Below are positions 46,284-54,567 of a stretch of DNA of 64,000 nucleotides, in pieces. The DNA comes from Lentzea californiensis. Its GTDB lineage: Bacteria > Actinomycetota > Actinomycetes > Mycobacteriales > Pseudonocardiaceae. The position numbers and the translations under genes are program-made. Location of the stretch: the NCBI RefSeq assembly GCF_024648825.1, contig NZ_JANBBE010000001.1, forward strand, positions 744,001 through 808,000, in the 5' to 3' direction. How positions within the stretch are numbered: position 1 is the stretch's first letter; each line of letters opens with the position of its first letter. Under the pieces are notes generated by a model. It was not told the origin of the DNA. It saw only the letters and a list, made by a program, of their open reading frames with translations, and did no database searches.

Positions 46284-47489
46284 TCAGAGAGGTGCGCCAA
46301 CACGCGTGGCCAGCCGCGCGGCTTCCGTCGCGACCGAACGCCGAGCCCGCTGCACGAGCGTTCCCAGCAGCTTGTGCGCGGCCGGCCGATGCCTCAGGTC
46401 CTCGGGTGCTTCGCGTTCAGTGGCGGACAGCATGACCAACGCACTGCCGTAGTCGCGGCGCTGCACCTGACCCTTTGCCTGATCGAGGAGGAACGCCACA
46501 CGACGTTCGATCGAGGGGGAGCGGTCGTGGTCGATCCGTTCGGCCAGCCGCAGCCCGTCCGCAGCCGAGCCCGCTTCGACCTCAACGCTGACCGCGTGCA
46601 TCGCGACGTTCGTTGGACCGAAGACCGTCCACAACGTGTTGCGTTCGCCGGTCTGCTTCGCTAGCGGCTCAACCGCCTGCACGCGCTCCCGTGCCCGCCA
46701 GACGTCTCCTCGGCGTGCGGCCGCAATGGAGCCGACGAGCAGGAGTGCACCGCGGAGCGCGACGGCATCGAGGTCGTTGTCCGTGCAGGCGGACAGGACC
46801 TCAGCCGCCTGCACCGCGACGTCTTCGGCGCCCTCAGCTTCGCCATCAGCAAGCAAGACCTGAGCCAGGTTCCATTGGGCCACCGCCAACCGCAGCGGGT
46901 CGTCTGTGTTCTTGCCGGCACGGATCGCACGATCCGCCGCAAGCAGCGAGACGTCTGCCCTGCCCAGCCTCTTCGCAACGCTGCGCAGCAACGCGTACAG
47001 ATCGGCCGCACAGCATTGAGCCTCTCGCTGATCAGCCGTTGATCCGCTCGCGCGATCACGCAAGGCTTGCTCGGCCTTGATCACGAGTGCTGGAAGCTTT
47101 GGGGCGAGTTGGCTGTATCGCGCGGCCGACGTCTGCCAGGTTTGCCAGGCGTCCAAAACGTTGCGGCGCAAGGCCTTCACATCGACGGCTACCGCATCGG
47201 GCTTCACTGGCCTGGTAAACGCGCGATACAACGCATCGCCCGCTGGCTCCGGTCTAGTCGATGTCTCCCGCGTTGAAGTGGAGCTCAACAACTCGTCAGC
47301 CGACACGTTCAGCACCTGGGCCAGTTGCTTCAGCACCGTGACTGTGGGCAGCTTGAGCCCGCGTTCGATCTGATAGAGGTAGTCAGGTGTGATACCCGCC
47401 AGTCCTGCAATCACTGTCTTGGGCAAGCGCGACGCGAGGCAACGCACGCGCACTCGTTCGCCGATCGTGGCTGCGAGCTGTTCGTCCAT
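46284..47489 (-). CDS. XRE regulator with TPR-like domain
   Basis: A 401-residue regulator. The HTH (VRVRCLASRLPKTVIAGLAGITPDYLYQIERGLKLP) is at residues 12-50. A helical array in the C-terminal half (LYALLRSVAKRLGRADVSLLAADRAIRAGK, LAQVLLADGEAEGAEDVAVQA) resembles TPR units. ATG at 47489 has GGGGTGAGG upstream; the longer in-frame reading is antisense to the HAD gene. It is divergent from that HAD hydrolase. Confidence 0.78.
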   Translation of the reverse strand: MDEQLAATIGERVRVRCLASRLPKTVIAGLAGITPDYLYQIERGLKLPTVTVLKQLAQVLNVSADELLSSTSTRETSTRPEPAGDALYRAFTRPVKPDAVAVDVKALRRNVLDAWQTWQTSAARYSQLAPKLPALVIKAEQALRDRASGSTADQREAQCCAADLYALLRSVAKRLGRADVSLLAADRAIRAGKNTDDPLRLAVAQWNLAQVLLADGEAEGAEDVAVQAAEVLSACTDNDLDAVALRGALLLVGSIAAARRGDVWRARERVQAVEPLAKQTGERNTLWTVFGPTNVAMHAVSVEVEAGSAADGLRLAERIDHDRSPSIERRVAFLLDQAKGQVQRRDYGSALVMLSATEREAPEDLRHRPAAHKLLGTLVQRARRSVATEAARLATRVGAPL

Positions 47490-47567
47490 CCTCACCCCTG
47501 CGAAGCGTTGACCTGCACTGATGCTACGCCCCAGCGCGAGGCCCCGACCGAGTGACAGACTCGAAGC

Positions 47568-48275
47568 ATGATCGCGCCGAACGAGCTGCGACGGCTCGTG
47601 CTCTGGGACATCGACCACACGTTGCTTCAGTCTCGCGGCATGGGACGGGAGATGTACGAGCGAGCGATCCCGAGGGCGTTCGGCCAACCCTTTCAGCAGC
47701 TTGCCGACGTGAGCGGTAGGACTGAGCTGGACATCATCGCCGAGACCCTGAAGCTGCACGGGGTCGAGCCGACCGATGCGGCGATGGACAAGCTGGTGAA
47801 CGCATTGATCGACAGCTACGAGGCCGGCCGCGATGAGTTCGCGTCACGAGCCCGAGTGCTGCCGGGAGCGCGAGAAGCACTGGCGGCGTTGGAGTCTGAA
47901 CCGACTGTCCACCAAGGGGTGTTGACCGGAAACCTTCGGGTAGTAGCGCGTATCAAGCTGGTCGCGCTCGGTCTGGAACAGTTCCTCGATCTGGAGACGA
48001 GTTCGTACGGCGACGACCACGCCGACCGCGCGGAACTGGTGGCAATCGCCAGGGAGCGCGCGGCTCAGCAACTCGATACGCAGTTCGGGCCGGACGACAC
48101 GGTACTCATCGGCGACACTCCCCGGGACGTGGCCGCGGCCCTGACCGCAGGCGTACACGTCATCGCCGTGGCAAGCGGAAAGAGCAGCGTGGAGGAACTA
48201 CAGGCCGCCGGGGCTCGAAAGGTGCTGGCAGATCTGACGAACACCACCCACTTGTTGCAGTTGATCAAGGCTTAG
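47568..48275 (+). CDS. HAD-superfamily hydrolase
   Basis: A 235-residue phosphatase of the phosphoglycolate-phosphatase type. Motif I LWDIDHTLL has Asp14 and Asp16; motif II is LTGN (about residue 125), the motif III Lys falls in ARIKLVAL, and motif IV is GDTPRDV (near 187). The cap helices lie between residues 20 and 110. The substrate is unknown; it could be paired with the phosphotransferase two genes away, which would make a phosphorylation/dephosphorylation pair. Confidence 0.8.
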   Translation: MIAPNELRRLVLWDIDHTLLQSRGMGREMYERAIPRAFGQPFQQLADVSGRTELDIIAETLKLHGVEPTDAAMDKLVNALIDSYEAGRDEFASRARVLPGAREALAALESEPTVHQGVLTGNLRVVARIKLVALGLEQFLDLETSSYGDDHADRAELVAIARERAAQQLDTQFGPDDTVLIGDTPRDVAAALTAGVHVIAVASGKSSVEELQAAGARKVLADLTNTTHLLQLIKA

Positions 48276-48581
48276 AGCAGCCGCGTTCAGAGTTTCTTTT
48301 CTTCATCAAGGCGGCCCCTGCGGGGCCGCTCGGCCGCACTGTGCCTATCCCGTCCGGCAGGCGCTTAACGGCCCCGTGTCTGTGTCGCTCGGGCAAGCGG
48401 GCGGGGCCCGGCCTTCGGCCACCCACCCGCGCCCGGCGACGGAAGGCGGGCCTACCCCGACCGGACGGGACAGCGGCCGAGCGGCCCCGCAGGGACCGCG
48501 AGAGCAACGAGGCGGTCCAATGCGTTCTACTCATTCATGGCAGGCTACGAGAACTAGACAGACATGGTCACATGGCAGCGG
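48276..48581. other. Intergenic stretch with long inverted repeat
   Basis: No gene. 25-base arms at 48313-48337 and 48473-48497 (24 of 25 pairing) continue inward to TCCCGTCCGG (48348-48357) and its complement (48461-48470). The 103 bases between hold further GC-rich short repeats. It lies between convergent genes and could be a transfer/replication signal or a terminator; see findings. Confidence 0.6.
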
Positions 48582-49592
48582 TCAGAGCAAGCGAGCGACA
48601 GGTGCTAGCACTGCGTTTGTCTCGACTACTTGGGACGTGCCACCAGCGAGCACGATGCCGGCCGCCTCCGTCTGCGTTCGCAGCAACTCGGGTTGTGAAA
48701 GCGAAGCCAACGCTTCGATCACATCGACGACAGGGAACTCGCGCCGGTCAGCAAGGTATCGAGCCACCGTGCGGGCGGCTGGCCGAGGCAACGACACCTC
48801 CTTGGGTACCAGTGCGTCAGCGGCAAGGAACGCAGTCACAACCTCCCACGCCATGTAGAAGGTTTCGACGAAGCTGCCGTCATAGGGAAGTGGGCAGACC
48901 ACCAGGTTCCGCCGGTCATCTTTGGTGATCAAGTCAGACTTGCCTTGCGTAGCAGGCACGATGCCCACACGTAGCCCACGGTCCCCTTGTAGAGCGGTCG
49001 GATTGATCTTCACAGTCGTGCCGACCCAGTAGTCTGTCTGGGTCGAGCCAAGAAACAGATCGGCTCGCCACAGGCCGCTAATGCTCTGCGGTAGTCCGCC
49101 GCCAGCCCCCTTTTTCCTGAATGCCGCTGCGGCTGACGTCAGGTGCCGCTTCAACTTGACTGGGCGGCCACGGGAGCCGGACAACAAGGACGAGTCGTTG
49201 GTCAAGAGATCGGCTGCTGTGTCGATGAGCTGTTGTGAGCCGAGCTTCTCGGCGCCAAACAAGATCGAACCAACATCATCACCGGGGACCTTGCAAAGAT
49301 CTAGGGCTTCCCCTACTCGTTCAGCTACAGCCGCGTCACCCCGACTGACCGCGTCGTGTACCGCGTACTCGAAGCAGATACCGGTGTCACCATCACCTGG
49401 CCGCCGAAGGCGAGGAAGCATCTTGAGCTTCACGCCCTCCCTGCCGCCGACCTCAGCCGCGACATCAGCCTTGAGCGAGTAAAGGATGCCGGTCAGGATC
49501 GGCCTGACAACGGCGGTAATGGCTGAAACCTCATCGGCGACAGGACTCAGCTGCTCTTCGCTGCGGATCTGCACGGAGGAGACAGTAGTCAC
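48582..49592 (-). CDS. Unrecognised 336-residue protein beside the restriction island
   Basis: A soluble 336-residue protein. A helical N-terminus leads to ICFEYAVHDAVSRGD (about 72-86), a central region with basic residues (GRPVKLKRHLTSAAAAFRKKG) and WRADLFLG followed by YWVGTTVKIN (about 165-190), then VVCPLPYDGSFVETFYMAWEVVTAF and a helical C-terminus. The pattern Glu in a helix, Asp in a strand, then T-V-K in the next strand looks like a loose, perhaps degraded, PD-(D/E)xK nuclease core. I do not recognise the family. Position suggests defence function, by association only. Confidence 0.6.
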   Translation of the reverse strand: MTTVSSVQIRSEEQLSPVADEVSAITAVVRPILTGILYSLKADVAAEVGGREGVKLKMLPRLRRPGDGDTGICFEYAVHDAVSRGDAAVAERVGEALDLCKVPGDDVGSILFGAEKLGSQQLIDTAADLLTNDSSLLSGSRGRPVKLKRHLTSAAAAFRKKGAGGGLPQSISGLWRADLFLGSTQTDYWVGTTVKINPTALQGDRGLRVGIVPATQGKSDLITKDDRRNLVVCPLPYDGSFVETFYMAWEVVTAFLAADALVPKEVSLPRPAARTVARYLADRREFPVVDVIEALASLSQPELLRTQTEAAGIVLAGGTSQVVETNAVLAPVARLL

Positions 49593-50144
49593 ACCGGTTC
49601 AGGCGAGTGTGGGCAACCCGCTCATCAGCGGCCGAACTTCCTGGCAGGCAAGCACTATTGAGATGGCGCACGCTGGCAGGAAACCGTGTGGGTACGTTGG
49701 GACGAGCGCCGAGTAGTCGGCGTGATCGAGCTGGGCACGGCGCTCGGCTGCCGCGCCTGTGGACAGCTCGCCGCCTTGACGGCGTCGACCAGCCCACAGG
49801 CTTGCCCACGGAACATGCACGGAACAGAGTGCGCCCCGCGGAACAGTCGGCGGGATCTCAGTCGCAGGTCACTCATGCGGACCCGCTTCGAAGGCTGCCG
49901 TCAACGACTGTGGCCAATCTAAACATCGTTTAACGCCAGGGCGCTGACATCAAAGCACTTCGCGCCGCTGCACGATGGCCTACGGCCGCTCTTGACGTCG
50001 GCCTTCTGATGCTATGCGTAGATGGGATAAGAAACGACTATGACTTGGTCGAACAAGAGTGCACGGCTCAACTTTGGCTATCAGCTGCTCGACTCGCCCT
50101 AAACTAAAGAGGATCCATACGCAAAGAGGTACGCCGCCCATAAG
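49593..50144. other. Intergenic region without a convincing gene
   Basis: About 550 bases; the GC content falls from left to right and reaches its lowest near 50000-50140. Short open frames exist on both strands, but none has a start, length or composition that supports it. Probably the downstream tail of the restriction-modification transcript and the 336-residue gene's promoter. Confidence 0.4.
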
Positions 50145-50538
50145 TTACCGACTACGCACAAGATGTTCGATAAACTCTGCAGATTGCTCGATGTCGTCAT
50201 GCTCCCACACAACAACGACTTCCCATCCCGCTTTAGTTAATTCCTGAGCCGTGCGCATATCTCTCGCAACAGTGCGCTCAAACTTCTCTGTCCACCAAGA
50301 ACTATTGCTTCCATGCTCTGGACACCAATGCCAGAAACACGAACGAACGTCTACAACCACACGCCTTTGTAAAAGCAATGTCAGCCGTTCTTCGATGCAG
50401 CACAGGGACCTGAACCCTATAGCGCAGTCCATGCCGATGTAAGGCACGACGTAAGTTCAACTCCAGCGACGTGTTCTTCTGTTGCTGGCGCTGCATGCGC
50501 GCACGGACAGACGGGCTGGACGCGAAGGATTTCGACAT
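50145..50538 (-). pseudogene. vsr: Vsr very-short-patch repair endonuclease, frameshifted
   Basis: Two overlapping frames join into one Vsr-like protein. The first (from ATG 50538) carries KNTSLELNLRRALHRHGLRYRV and RRTADIAFTKA; the second continues VVVDVRSCFWHWCPEHG, WWTEKFERTVARD and AGWEVVVVWEHD to 50145. A single base change in the count at about 50361 links them; one extra T (minus strand) would explain it. Vsr nicks T:G mismatches made by deamination of methylated cytosine, so it belongs with the adjacent methyltransferase. It is either inactivated or read by frameshifting; a sequencing error is possible. Confidence 0.8.
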
Positions 50539-50543
50539 TACAT

Positions 50544-51446
50544 TTACGAGGTTGATTCCACAAAGGATGAAAGCTCATCTAGATCATGCTCCCAGAAGAG
50601 GGCAACATGCTCATTCTGTACCGACACCAGGCAGGAAACGTCGAAGACACCAGCAAGAACGACAGCAGTAACTATTTGACTGCCGAAATTGCCTTTCCAA
50701 CTGCTGGATTTCCCTCCAACCTCCCGATTCACCCTTTTCCAGCCATTCTTTGGCCCGTTCGACACCTTACATTCGATAGCGAGCAATCGACCGTCAAGAA
50801 GTCGAGTGGGAACGTCACACTTGGAGTCTCCCACCTTCCTTTCCCGGCTATACGTCCCCCGGACCATCACGTCGATAAAGTCGATGGCGGTACGGCTAGC
50901 GTCGAAACCGAATCCCGCACGCTCTAGCGCGTTGGCGACAGCACCCTCTTGCCTGAATGAAGCCTCACCTCGTCGACTGGTACCGACGAAGCGCTGAGCC
51001 AACAGCGTTGTAGTAGCAAGGACAGCAGAGCTTTTTTGCACAACGGTTGGTTGCGCACCTACGCCGACCCACGGAAAGCGAACGGGATCCAAGACGTCTG
51101 ATATCGCGCGAGCCGTTTCTTCAGCTAGCTCAGGTGGAACTCGTTTGAACTTTGAATCGCCAACGAGTGTCCACAAATCTTCCTCAGATACGGGAGGCGC
51201 ACAGAAGTACCGCATCGTCTGCCATAACGTGGGGTCCTGCACGAACACATCGCCGTTGAGGTCGAGCAGGTTATTCGTTACTTCCAAGACGTTAAGGACT
51301 TTGGGTTCGATTTCCGCACAAGCAGCAGCGAAGGCGCGCGGACCCTCTTCACGCCTTCGCTCACGAAATAGCTCTAGCGCTATGTCGCGCTGACGCTGCA
51401 GTTCCTGCGGAGATCGACGAGGGACGTCTGGGAAGCTATGAGGCAT
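50544..51446 (-). CDS. XamI-like type II restriction endonuclease
   Basis: A 300-residue endonuclease. The PD-(D/E)xK core is visible as Asp211 in SKCDVPTRLLDGR and Glu225-x-Lys227 in LLAIECKVSNG, with an N-terminal helical half (ALELFRERRREEGP). I judge it closest to the XamI family, whose known member cuts GTCGAC; the specificity here is not shown by the sequence. It sits one base after the methyltransferase stop and 5 bases before vsr, an M-R-V operon. Base composition is lower in GC than the host genes. Confidence 0.72.
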   Translation of the reverse strand: MPHSFPDVPRRSPQELQRQRDIALELFRERRREEGPRAFAAACAEIEPKVLNVLEVTNNLLDLNGDVFVQDPTLWQTMRYFCAPPVSEEDLWTLVGDSKFKRVPPELAEETARAISDVLDPVRFPWVGVGAQPTVVQKSSAVLATTTLLAQRFVGTSRRGEASFRQEGAVANALERAGFGFDASRTAIDFIDVMVRGTYSRERKVGDSKCDVPTRLLDGRLLAIECKVSNGPKNGWKRVNREVGGKSSSWKGNFGSQIVTAVVLAGVFDVSCLVSVQNEHVALFWEHDLDELSSFVESTS

Positions 51447-51447
51447 T

Positions 51448-52755
51448 TTATCCTACGCTTTTCGCTATTACGCGTTTCCTGTGCGCCGCATTGGTCCGAT
51501 GCTCTGCGGTGGTGTACCGCACGCGCCGCCTAAACTCAGGAGGAAATGGGGCAGATTCTGACGGAGTCCTGACTGTACCGCGTGCAAGATAGGACATGAT
51601 TTGCTCGCCGAGCGCGCAAGCTATGTCGGCTTGAACGGCGTTACCGATCTGCCGGAAGCGAGAAGCGACGGTGCCCGTGAACTGCCACTCACGTGGAAAT
51701 CCCTGGATGGCAGCACATTCTCGCCACGTCAGACGGCGCATCGAGCCGTCCTCAAGGCGAATCCAGTCAGGCGTTGACGCAGCCCTGATAGTCCTAGAAG
51801 GCAGGCTCGGATCAGCAAGGAAACTGTCTTGCCGGTATCCCCAGTGACCACTCGGGCGATTCGCCTCAACCACGCCACCAGTGCGCAGGCCTGTACCTGG
51901 CGTCAGCTTTGCTAGTTCTTCCGCCCGAGCTCCAGAAGGGCGGACAACATCAATCGCCTCAGGCTCGGGCATACCCTCAAGGAACTCACCCAAGCTTACC
52001 CATGGCTTTTTCTGGTCGAAAAGGCTGTTTTCTGCGCTACGGGTATGAGTCGCTTCAGGGTAATCGGGCAAGCTGCACTTCTCAGTTGCAATCATGTACA
52101 GGCGCACACGACGCTCTGCCGCGCCGTAATCAGCAGAATTAAGAATCGCAAAGCTTGTTGCATATCCAAGGTTCTCAAACTCGGACTTAAGAAAATCAAG
52201 GACCTCGCCAGGCCGGCCACTAGGGCCGATGGCCGTAACAATCCCTTGAACGTTCTCGAATAGAACGTAACGAGGCCGAAGCTCGTCGGTCATCCGAACC
52301 ATCTGGTCCAGCAGCAGCCCTCGGGGGTCATTTCGACCAAGTTGAAGTCCTGCCGAGGACCACGGCTGACATGGTGGCCCGCCAGCGAGCAGCGACGGTC
52401 GCCAGCTACGCGAAGCACCTGGAGGTCGTACGTCAGCGGCTGTCAAGTCGTGTACGTCCGCTTGGACAATCCGAGTGCCCTCAAAGTAGGTCGTCGGTTC
52501 TCGGCCAGGTACCGGTATGCCGGCAGCCTGACTTGCAGTCATCGTCTTCACACAGTCAGAGTCGATGTCAGTAGCGAACACGGTGCGCCAACCAGCGCGC
52601 TCGAGCCCGATGTCTGTGCCACCGGCACCAGAGAACAGGGAGACAACGGTAGGGTGGGCCCGGCCGATCCGCTTCACTGACCTTGCCTTCCTAGAGTCTG
52701 ACTGGTTGTCGCTACCTGCTTGTTCTATCACCCGCGTCTGACAAATTACATGCAT
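51448..52755 (-). CDS. C5-cytosine DNA methyltransferase
   Basis: A 435-residue modification enzyme. Motif I is VVSLFSGAGGTDIG (37-50). The catalytic loop (motif IV) is GGPPCQPWSSAG with Cys129, motif VI is FENVQG (166-171), motif VIII GAAERRVRLYMIA, and motif X QIGNAVQADIACALG near the C-terminus. It protects the host from the adjacent endonuclease and creates 5-methylcytosine, whose deamination Vsr repairs. The ATG at 52755 may be preceded by no strong Shine-Dalgarno; an internal start near residue 28 (KRIGRAH) is possible. A C-terminal basic tail (RKRVIAK) is present. Confidence 0.92.
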   Translation of the reverse strand: MHVICQTRVIEQAGSDNQSDSRKARSVKRIGRAHPTVVSLFSGAGGTDIGLERAGWRTVFATDIDSDCVKTMTASQAAGIPVPGREPTTYFEGTRIVQADVHDLTAADVRPPGASRSWRPSLLAGGPPCQPWSSAGLQLGRNDPRGLLLDQMVRMTDELRPRYVLFENVQGIVTAIGPSGRPGEVLDFLKSEFENLGYATSFAILNSADYGAAERRVRLYMIATEKCSLPDYPEATHTRSAENSLFDQKKPWVSLGEFLEGMPEPEAIDVVRPSGARAEELAKLTPGTGLRTGGVVEANRPSGHWGYRQDSFLADPSLPSRTIRAASTPDWIRLEDGSMRRLTWRECAAIQGFPREWQFTGTVASRFRQIGNAVQADIACALGEQIMSYLARGTVRTPSESAPFPPEFRRRVRYTTAEHRTNAAHRKRVIAKSVG

Positions 52756-53003
52756 GTAGTTCCCCGATCCTAGTGGAGGGTCAGCGCTTGGACAGGCTGT
52801 GATCCGCCCGACCCGCCGGAACTAAGAGGTCCGCGGCTAGGTGACACTTGCGCCGATGCTGATCAGGGCATCTCCGGCGAAGCATCCACAAAGGACATGA
52901 CTGCAAGATCCACAATCGGTGAGATCTTGGTTGTGCGGCTCAGGTCTTGCAGGTCTGGCGTCGATGGCTAGGCAGGCCTAGACGTCCTACGTACTCTGCA
53001 TCG

Positions 53004-53270
53004 GTGGCTGAGAGAACTTGCCGGGACGAGGTGCTGGAGGCTGCGCGTCGACTCGCCACAGCGAGCATCGACGGCACCTTCTCGCCAGAGGAAGTGATCC
53101 AGCTCCTCCGGCGTATGGGCAGCTCGTACAAGGACAGCACCATCCGCACTCACATGATCTCGCGGATGTGCGCCAACGCGCCTTCAAACCACGCTGTGCG
53201 CTATCCCGATCTTGTTCGGGATAGCCACGGCCGGTATCGGCTCAACGACATCAACGAAGTTGGACGCTAG
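53004..53270 (+). CDS. Small DUF7669-like winged-helix protein
   Basis: An 88-residue protein starting with GTG. It resembles the DUF7669 domain: CRDEVLEAARRLA, GTFSPEEVIQLLRRMG, then the highly conserved TIRTHMISRMCANAPSNHAVRYPDL and GRYRL end. From memory, such domains occur alone or fused near restriction and HNH-type nuclease genes. It is divergent from the methyltransferase across 248 bases, a position typical of an R-M controller, though no controller function is shown. Confidence 0.7.
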   Translation: MAERTCRDEVLEAARRLATASIDGTFSPEEVIQLLRRMGSSYKDSTIRTHMISRMCANAPSNHAVRYPDLVRDSHGRYRLNDINEVGR

Positions 53271-53394
53271 CCGAGACATGAACGCCCTCGTGCTGTCCGC
53301 GTGCTGTAAGCCCTGGTCAACAGAGGACAACCACGGTCACTCATGACCCACCGGGCGCCCTGGTCAGAGGCCGTAACTGTTCTGCCGCAACGGG

Positions 53395-53438
53395 TTCCCA
53401 AGCTGTAGAGGCGGGTTCGATTCCCGTCACCCGCTCCA
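53395..53438 (+). repeat. attR: second copy of the tRNA 3' end
   Basis: 44-base exact repeat of the tRNA-Gly 3' end (32329-32372), without the 5' half of the tRNA. It marks the right end of the element; chromosomal sequence resumes after it. Confidence 0.95.
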
Positions 53439-53441
53439 CGC

Positions 53442-53482
53442 CGAAGGCCCCGGCGAGTCACTCCGACTCGCCGGGGCCTTCG
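53442..53482 (+). terminator. Original host tRNA-Gly terminator
   Basis: 18-base perfect stem (starting CGAAGGCCCCGGCGAGTC) with a 5-base loop, followed by CTTTT. It is the displaced chromosomal terminator of tRNA-Gly; the rest of the gap to 53740 has no gene and holds AT-richer sequence (GGAATGAAACG..., TCTCAATTGGAATGC) likely to include the promoter of the roadblock operon. Confidence 0.85.
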
Positions 53483-53740
53483 CTTTTGATCCCCCAGGTA
53501 CGTCCGGCGACGCCGCAGCGACACGCATTTTCCCGCCGATTCATCTATCGGGAATGAAACGCTTGCCGTCTCAATTGGAATGCTTCACTCGATCAGGTGA
53601 CGCTTGGCAGGGGTTTGCGGTGTCGGAAGGTAAGAAGTAGCCCTGGCGGTCGCTCTTTCGATTCGAGTACCGCACTCGATCGGATGATCAGTTCGCCAGA
53701 CAGTCCCGCTCTGTAAGTCCGAATTAACCCGGAGTAACCC

Positions 53741-54520
53741 CTGAGACGCGACAATCGAGCCGCATTCGACGTCCTCGCGCAGGCGCTGGCGCGGTGTCAC
53801 GCGGATCGAGTCACCGGCACGTTGCGCATTGTGGGCAATGCGGGCGGACTGTTCCATTTCCGCGACGGCGTGGTGATCTCGGTGGAAAGTCCCGGCTCAC
53901 CCGGAGCGGAGATGTTGCTGCTGAGTTCGGGCCGGATCGAGGAAGGGGACTGGACCGCGGCTCTGGTGGAGAGTGTCGAGACGCGGTCCCTGCAGGCGGC
54001 TCTCGTCGCTCGCGGGATCGGCGTCACCGAGCTCCAGGGCCTGGTGATGGCCGCCATGCGGGACGGGGCGTTCGCCACGGCCGTTGGTGAGATCGAGCGA
54101 TACGTCGTCGACGAGTGCATCGATCCGCCGCTGCTACCTGCGGCGCGAGGCGTCGCGCCGGATCTGCTGCTGGACTGGACCGCTCGCCGGTTGGACGCGA
54201 TCGCCGCGTTCTCCCTGTCGCCGTACCGGGACTGCGTGGTGCCCGCCCACGAGGCGGAGCCGGCCGGTCTGACGGCGGAACGACGGGAGATCGTCGCGCA
54301 CGCCACCGGGCGGCGCACCGCGCGGGACATGGCGTTCGCGCTCGGCCGGGGTCTGCACCCGGTCACCGTCGAGATCGCCCGGATGATCGCGGACGGACTG
54401 CTGGAAATCGCCCCGCCGGCGACGTCGTTCCGATGTTCGCACTGGGGGCTGGCTGCACTGCGTCCACGGACGCAGGCCGGACCTGATTTCGAAATCTCCC
54501 TGAGGTCGTCGGAGGTGTGA
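53741..54520 (+). CDS. DUF4388-like protein, first gene of the roadblock operon
   Basis: About 259 residues. The N-terminal half has FDVLAQALARCHADRVTGTLRI and GGLFHFRDGVVISVESPGSPG, the pattern of a DUF4388-type domain (sensor/interaction fold seen with GTPases and response regulators in bacteria). The remainder is helical with a second such unit (GLTAERREIVAHATGRRTARDMAFALG). GGAG lies 6 bases before an in-frame CTG at 53741, which is used here; the first conventional start is TTG at 53822, inside the domain. It is coupled to the following roadblock gene. Confidence 0.7.
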   Translation: MRRDNRAAFDVLAQALARCHADRVTGTLRIVGNAGGLFHFRDGVVISVESPGSPGAEMLLLSSGRIEEGDWTAALVESVETRSLQAALVARGIGVTELQGLVMAAMRDGAFATAVGEIERYVVDECIDPPLLPAARGVAPDLLLDWTARRLDAIAAFSLSPYRDCVVPAHEAEPAGLTAERREIVAHATGRRTARDMAFALGRGLHPVTVEIARMIADGLLEIAPPATSFRCSHWGLAALRPRTQAGPDFEISLRSSEV

Positions 54521-54567
54521 TGTTTGTCCTGAGCGGTTCGACATTTCCGATCCTGAAAGGGAGTGAA

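Larger units (their letters stand above)
32329..53438. mobile_element. Actinomycete integrative and conjugative element (AICE) in tRNA-Gly
   Basis: About 21 kb bounded by 44-base direct repeats. It encodes the standard AICE set: tyrosine integrase, excisionase, RepSA-like rolling-circle initiator, SpdB/DUF2637-like membrane protein, FtsK/TraB DNA translocase and a GntR-type (KorSA-like) repressor. These elements transfer double-stranded DNA between mycelia with TraB alone, so no relaxase or type IV system is needed, and none is present. Cargo is a toxin-antitoxin block near attL and a restriction-modification island near attR, both lower in GC than the backbone. Confidence 0.92.

Noticed and set aside
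50059-50247. Plus-strand frame over the Vsr 3' end
   Set aside because: Short, no start signal, and antisense to a recognisable Vsr segment.
53267-53524. Minus-strand frame over attR
   Set aside because: Same GDGNRTRLYSLG artefact produced by reading the tRNA repeat backwards.
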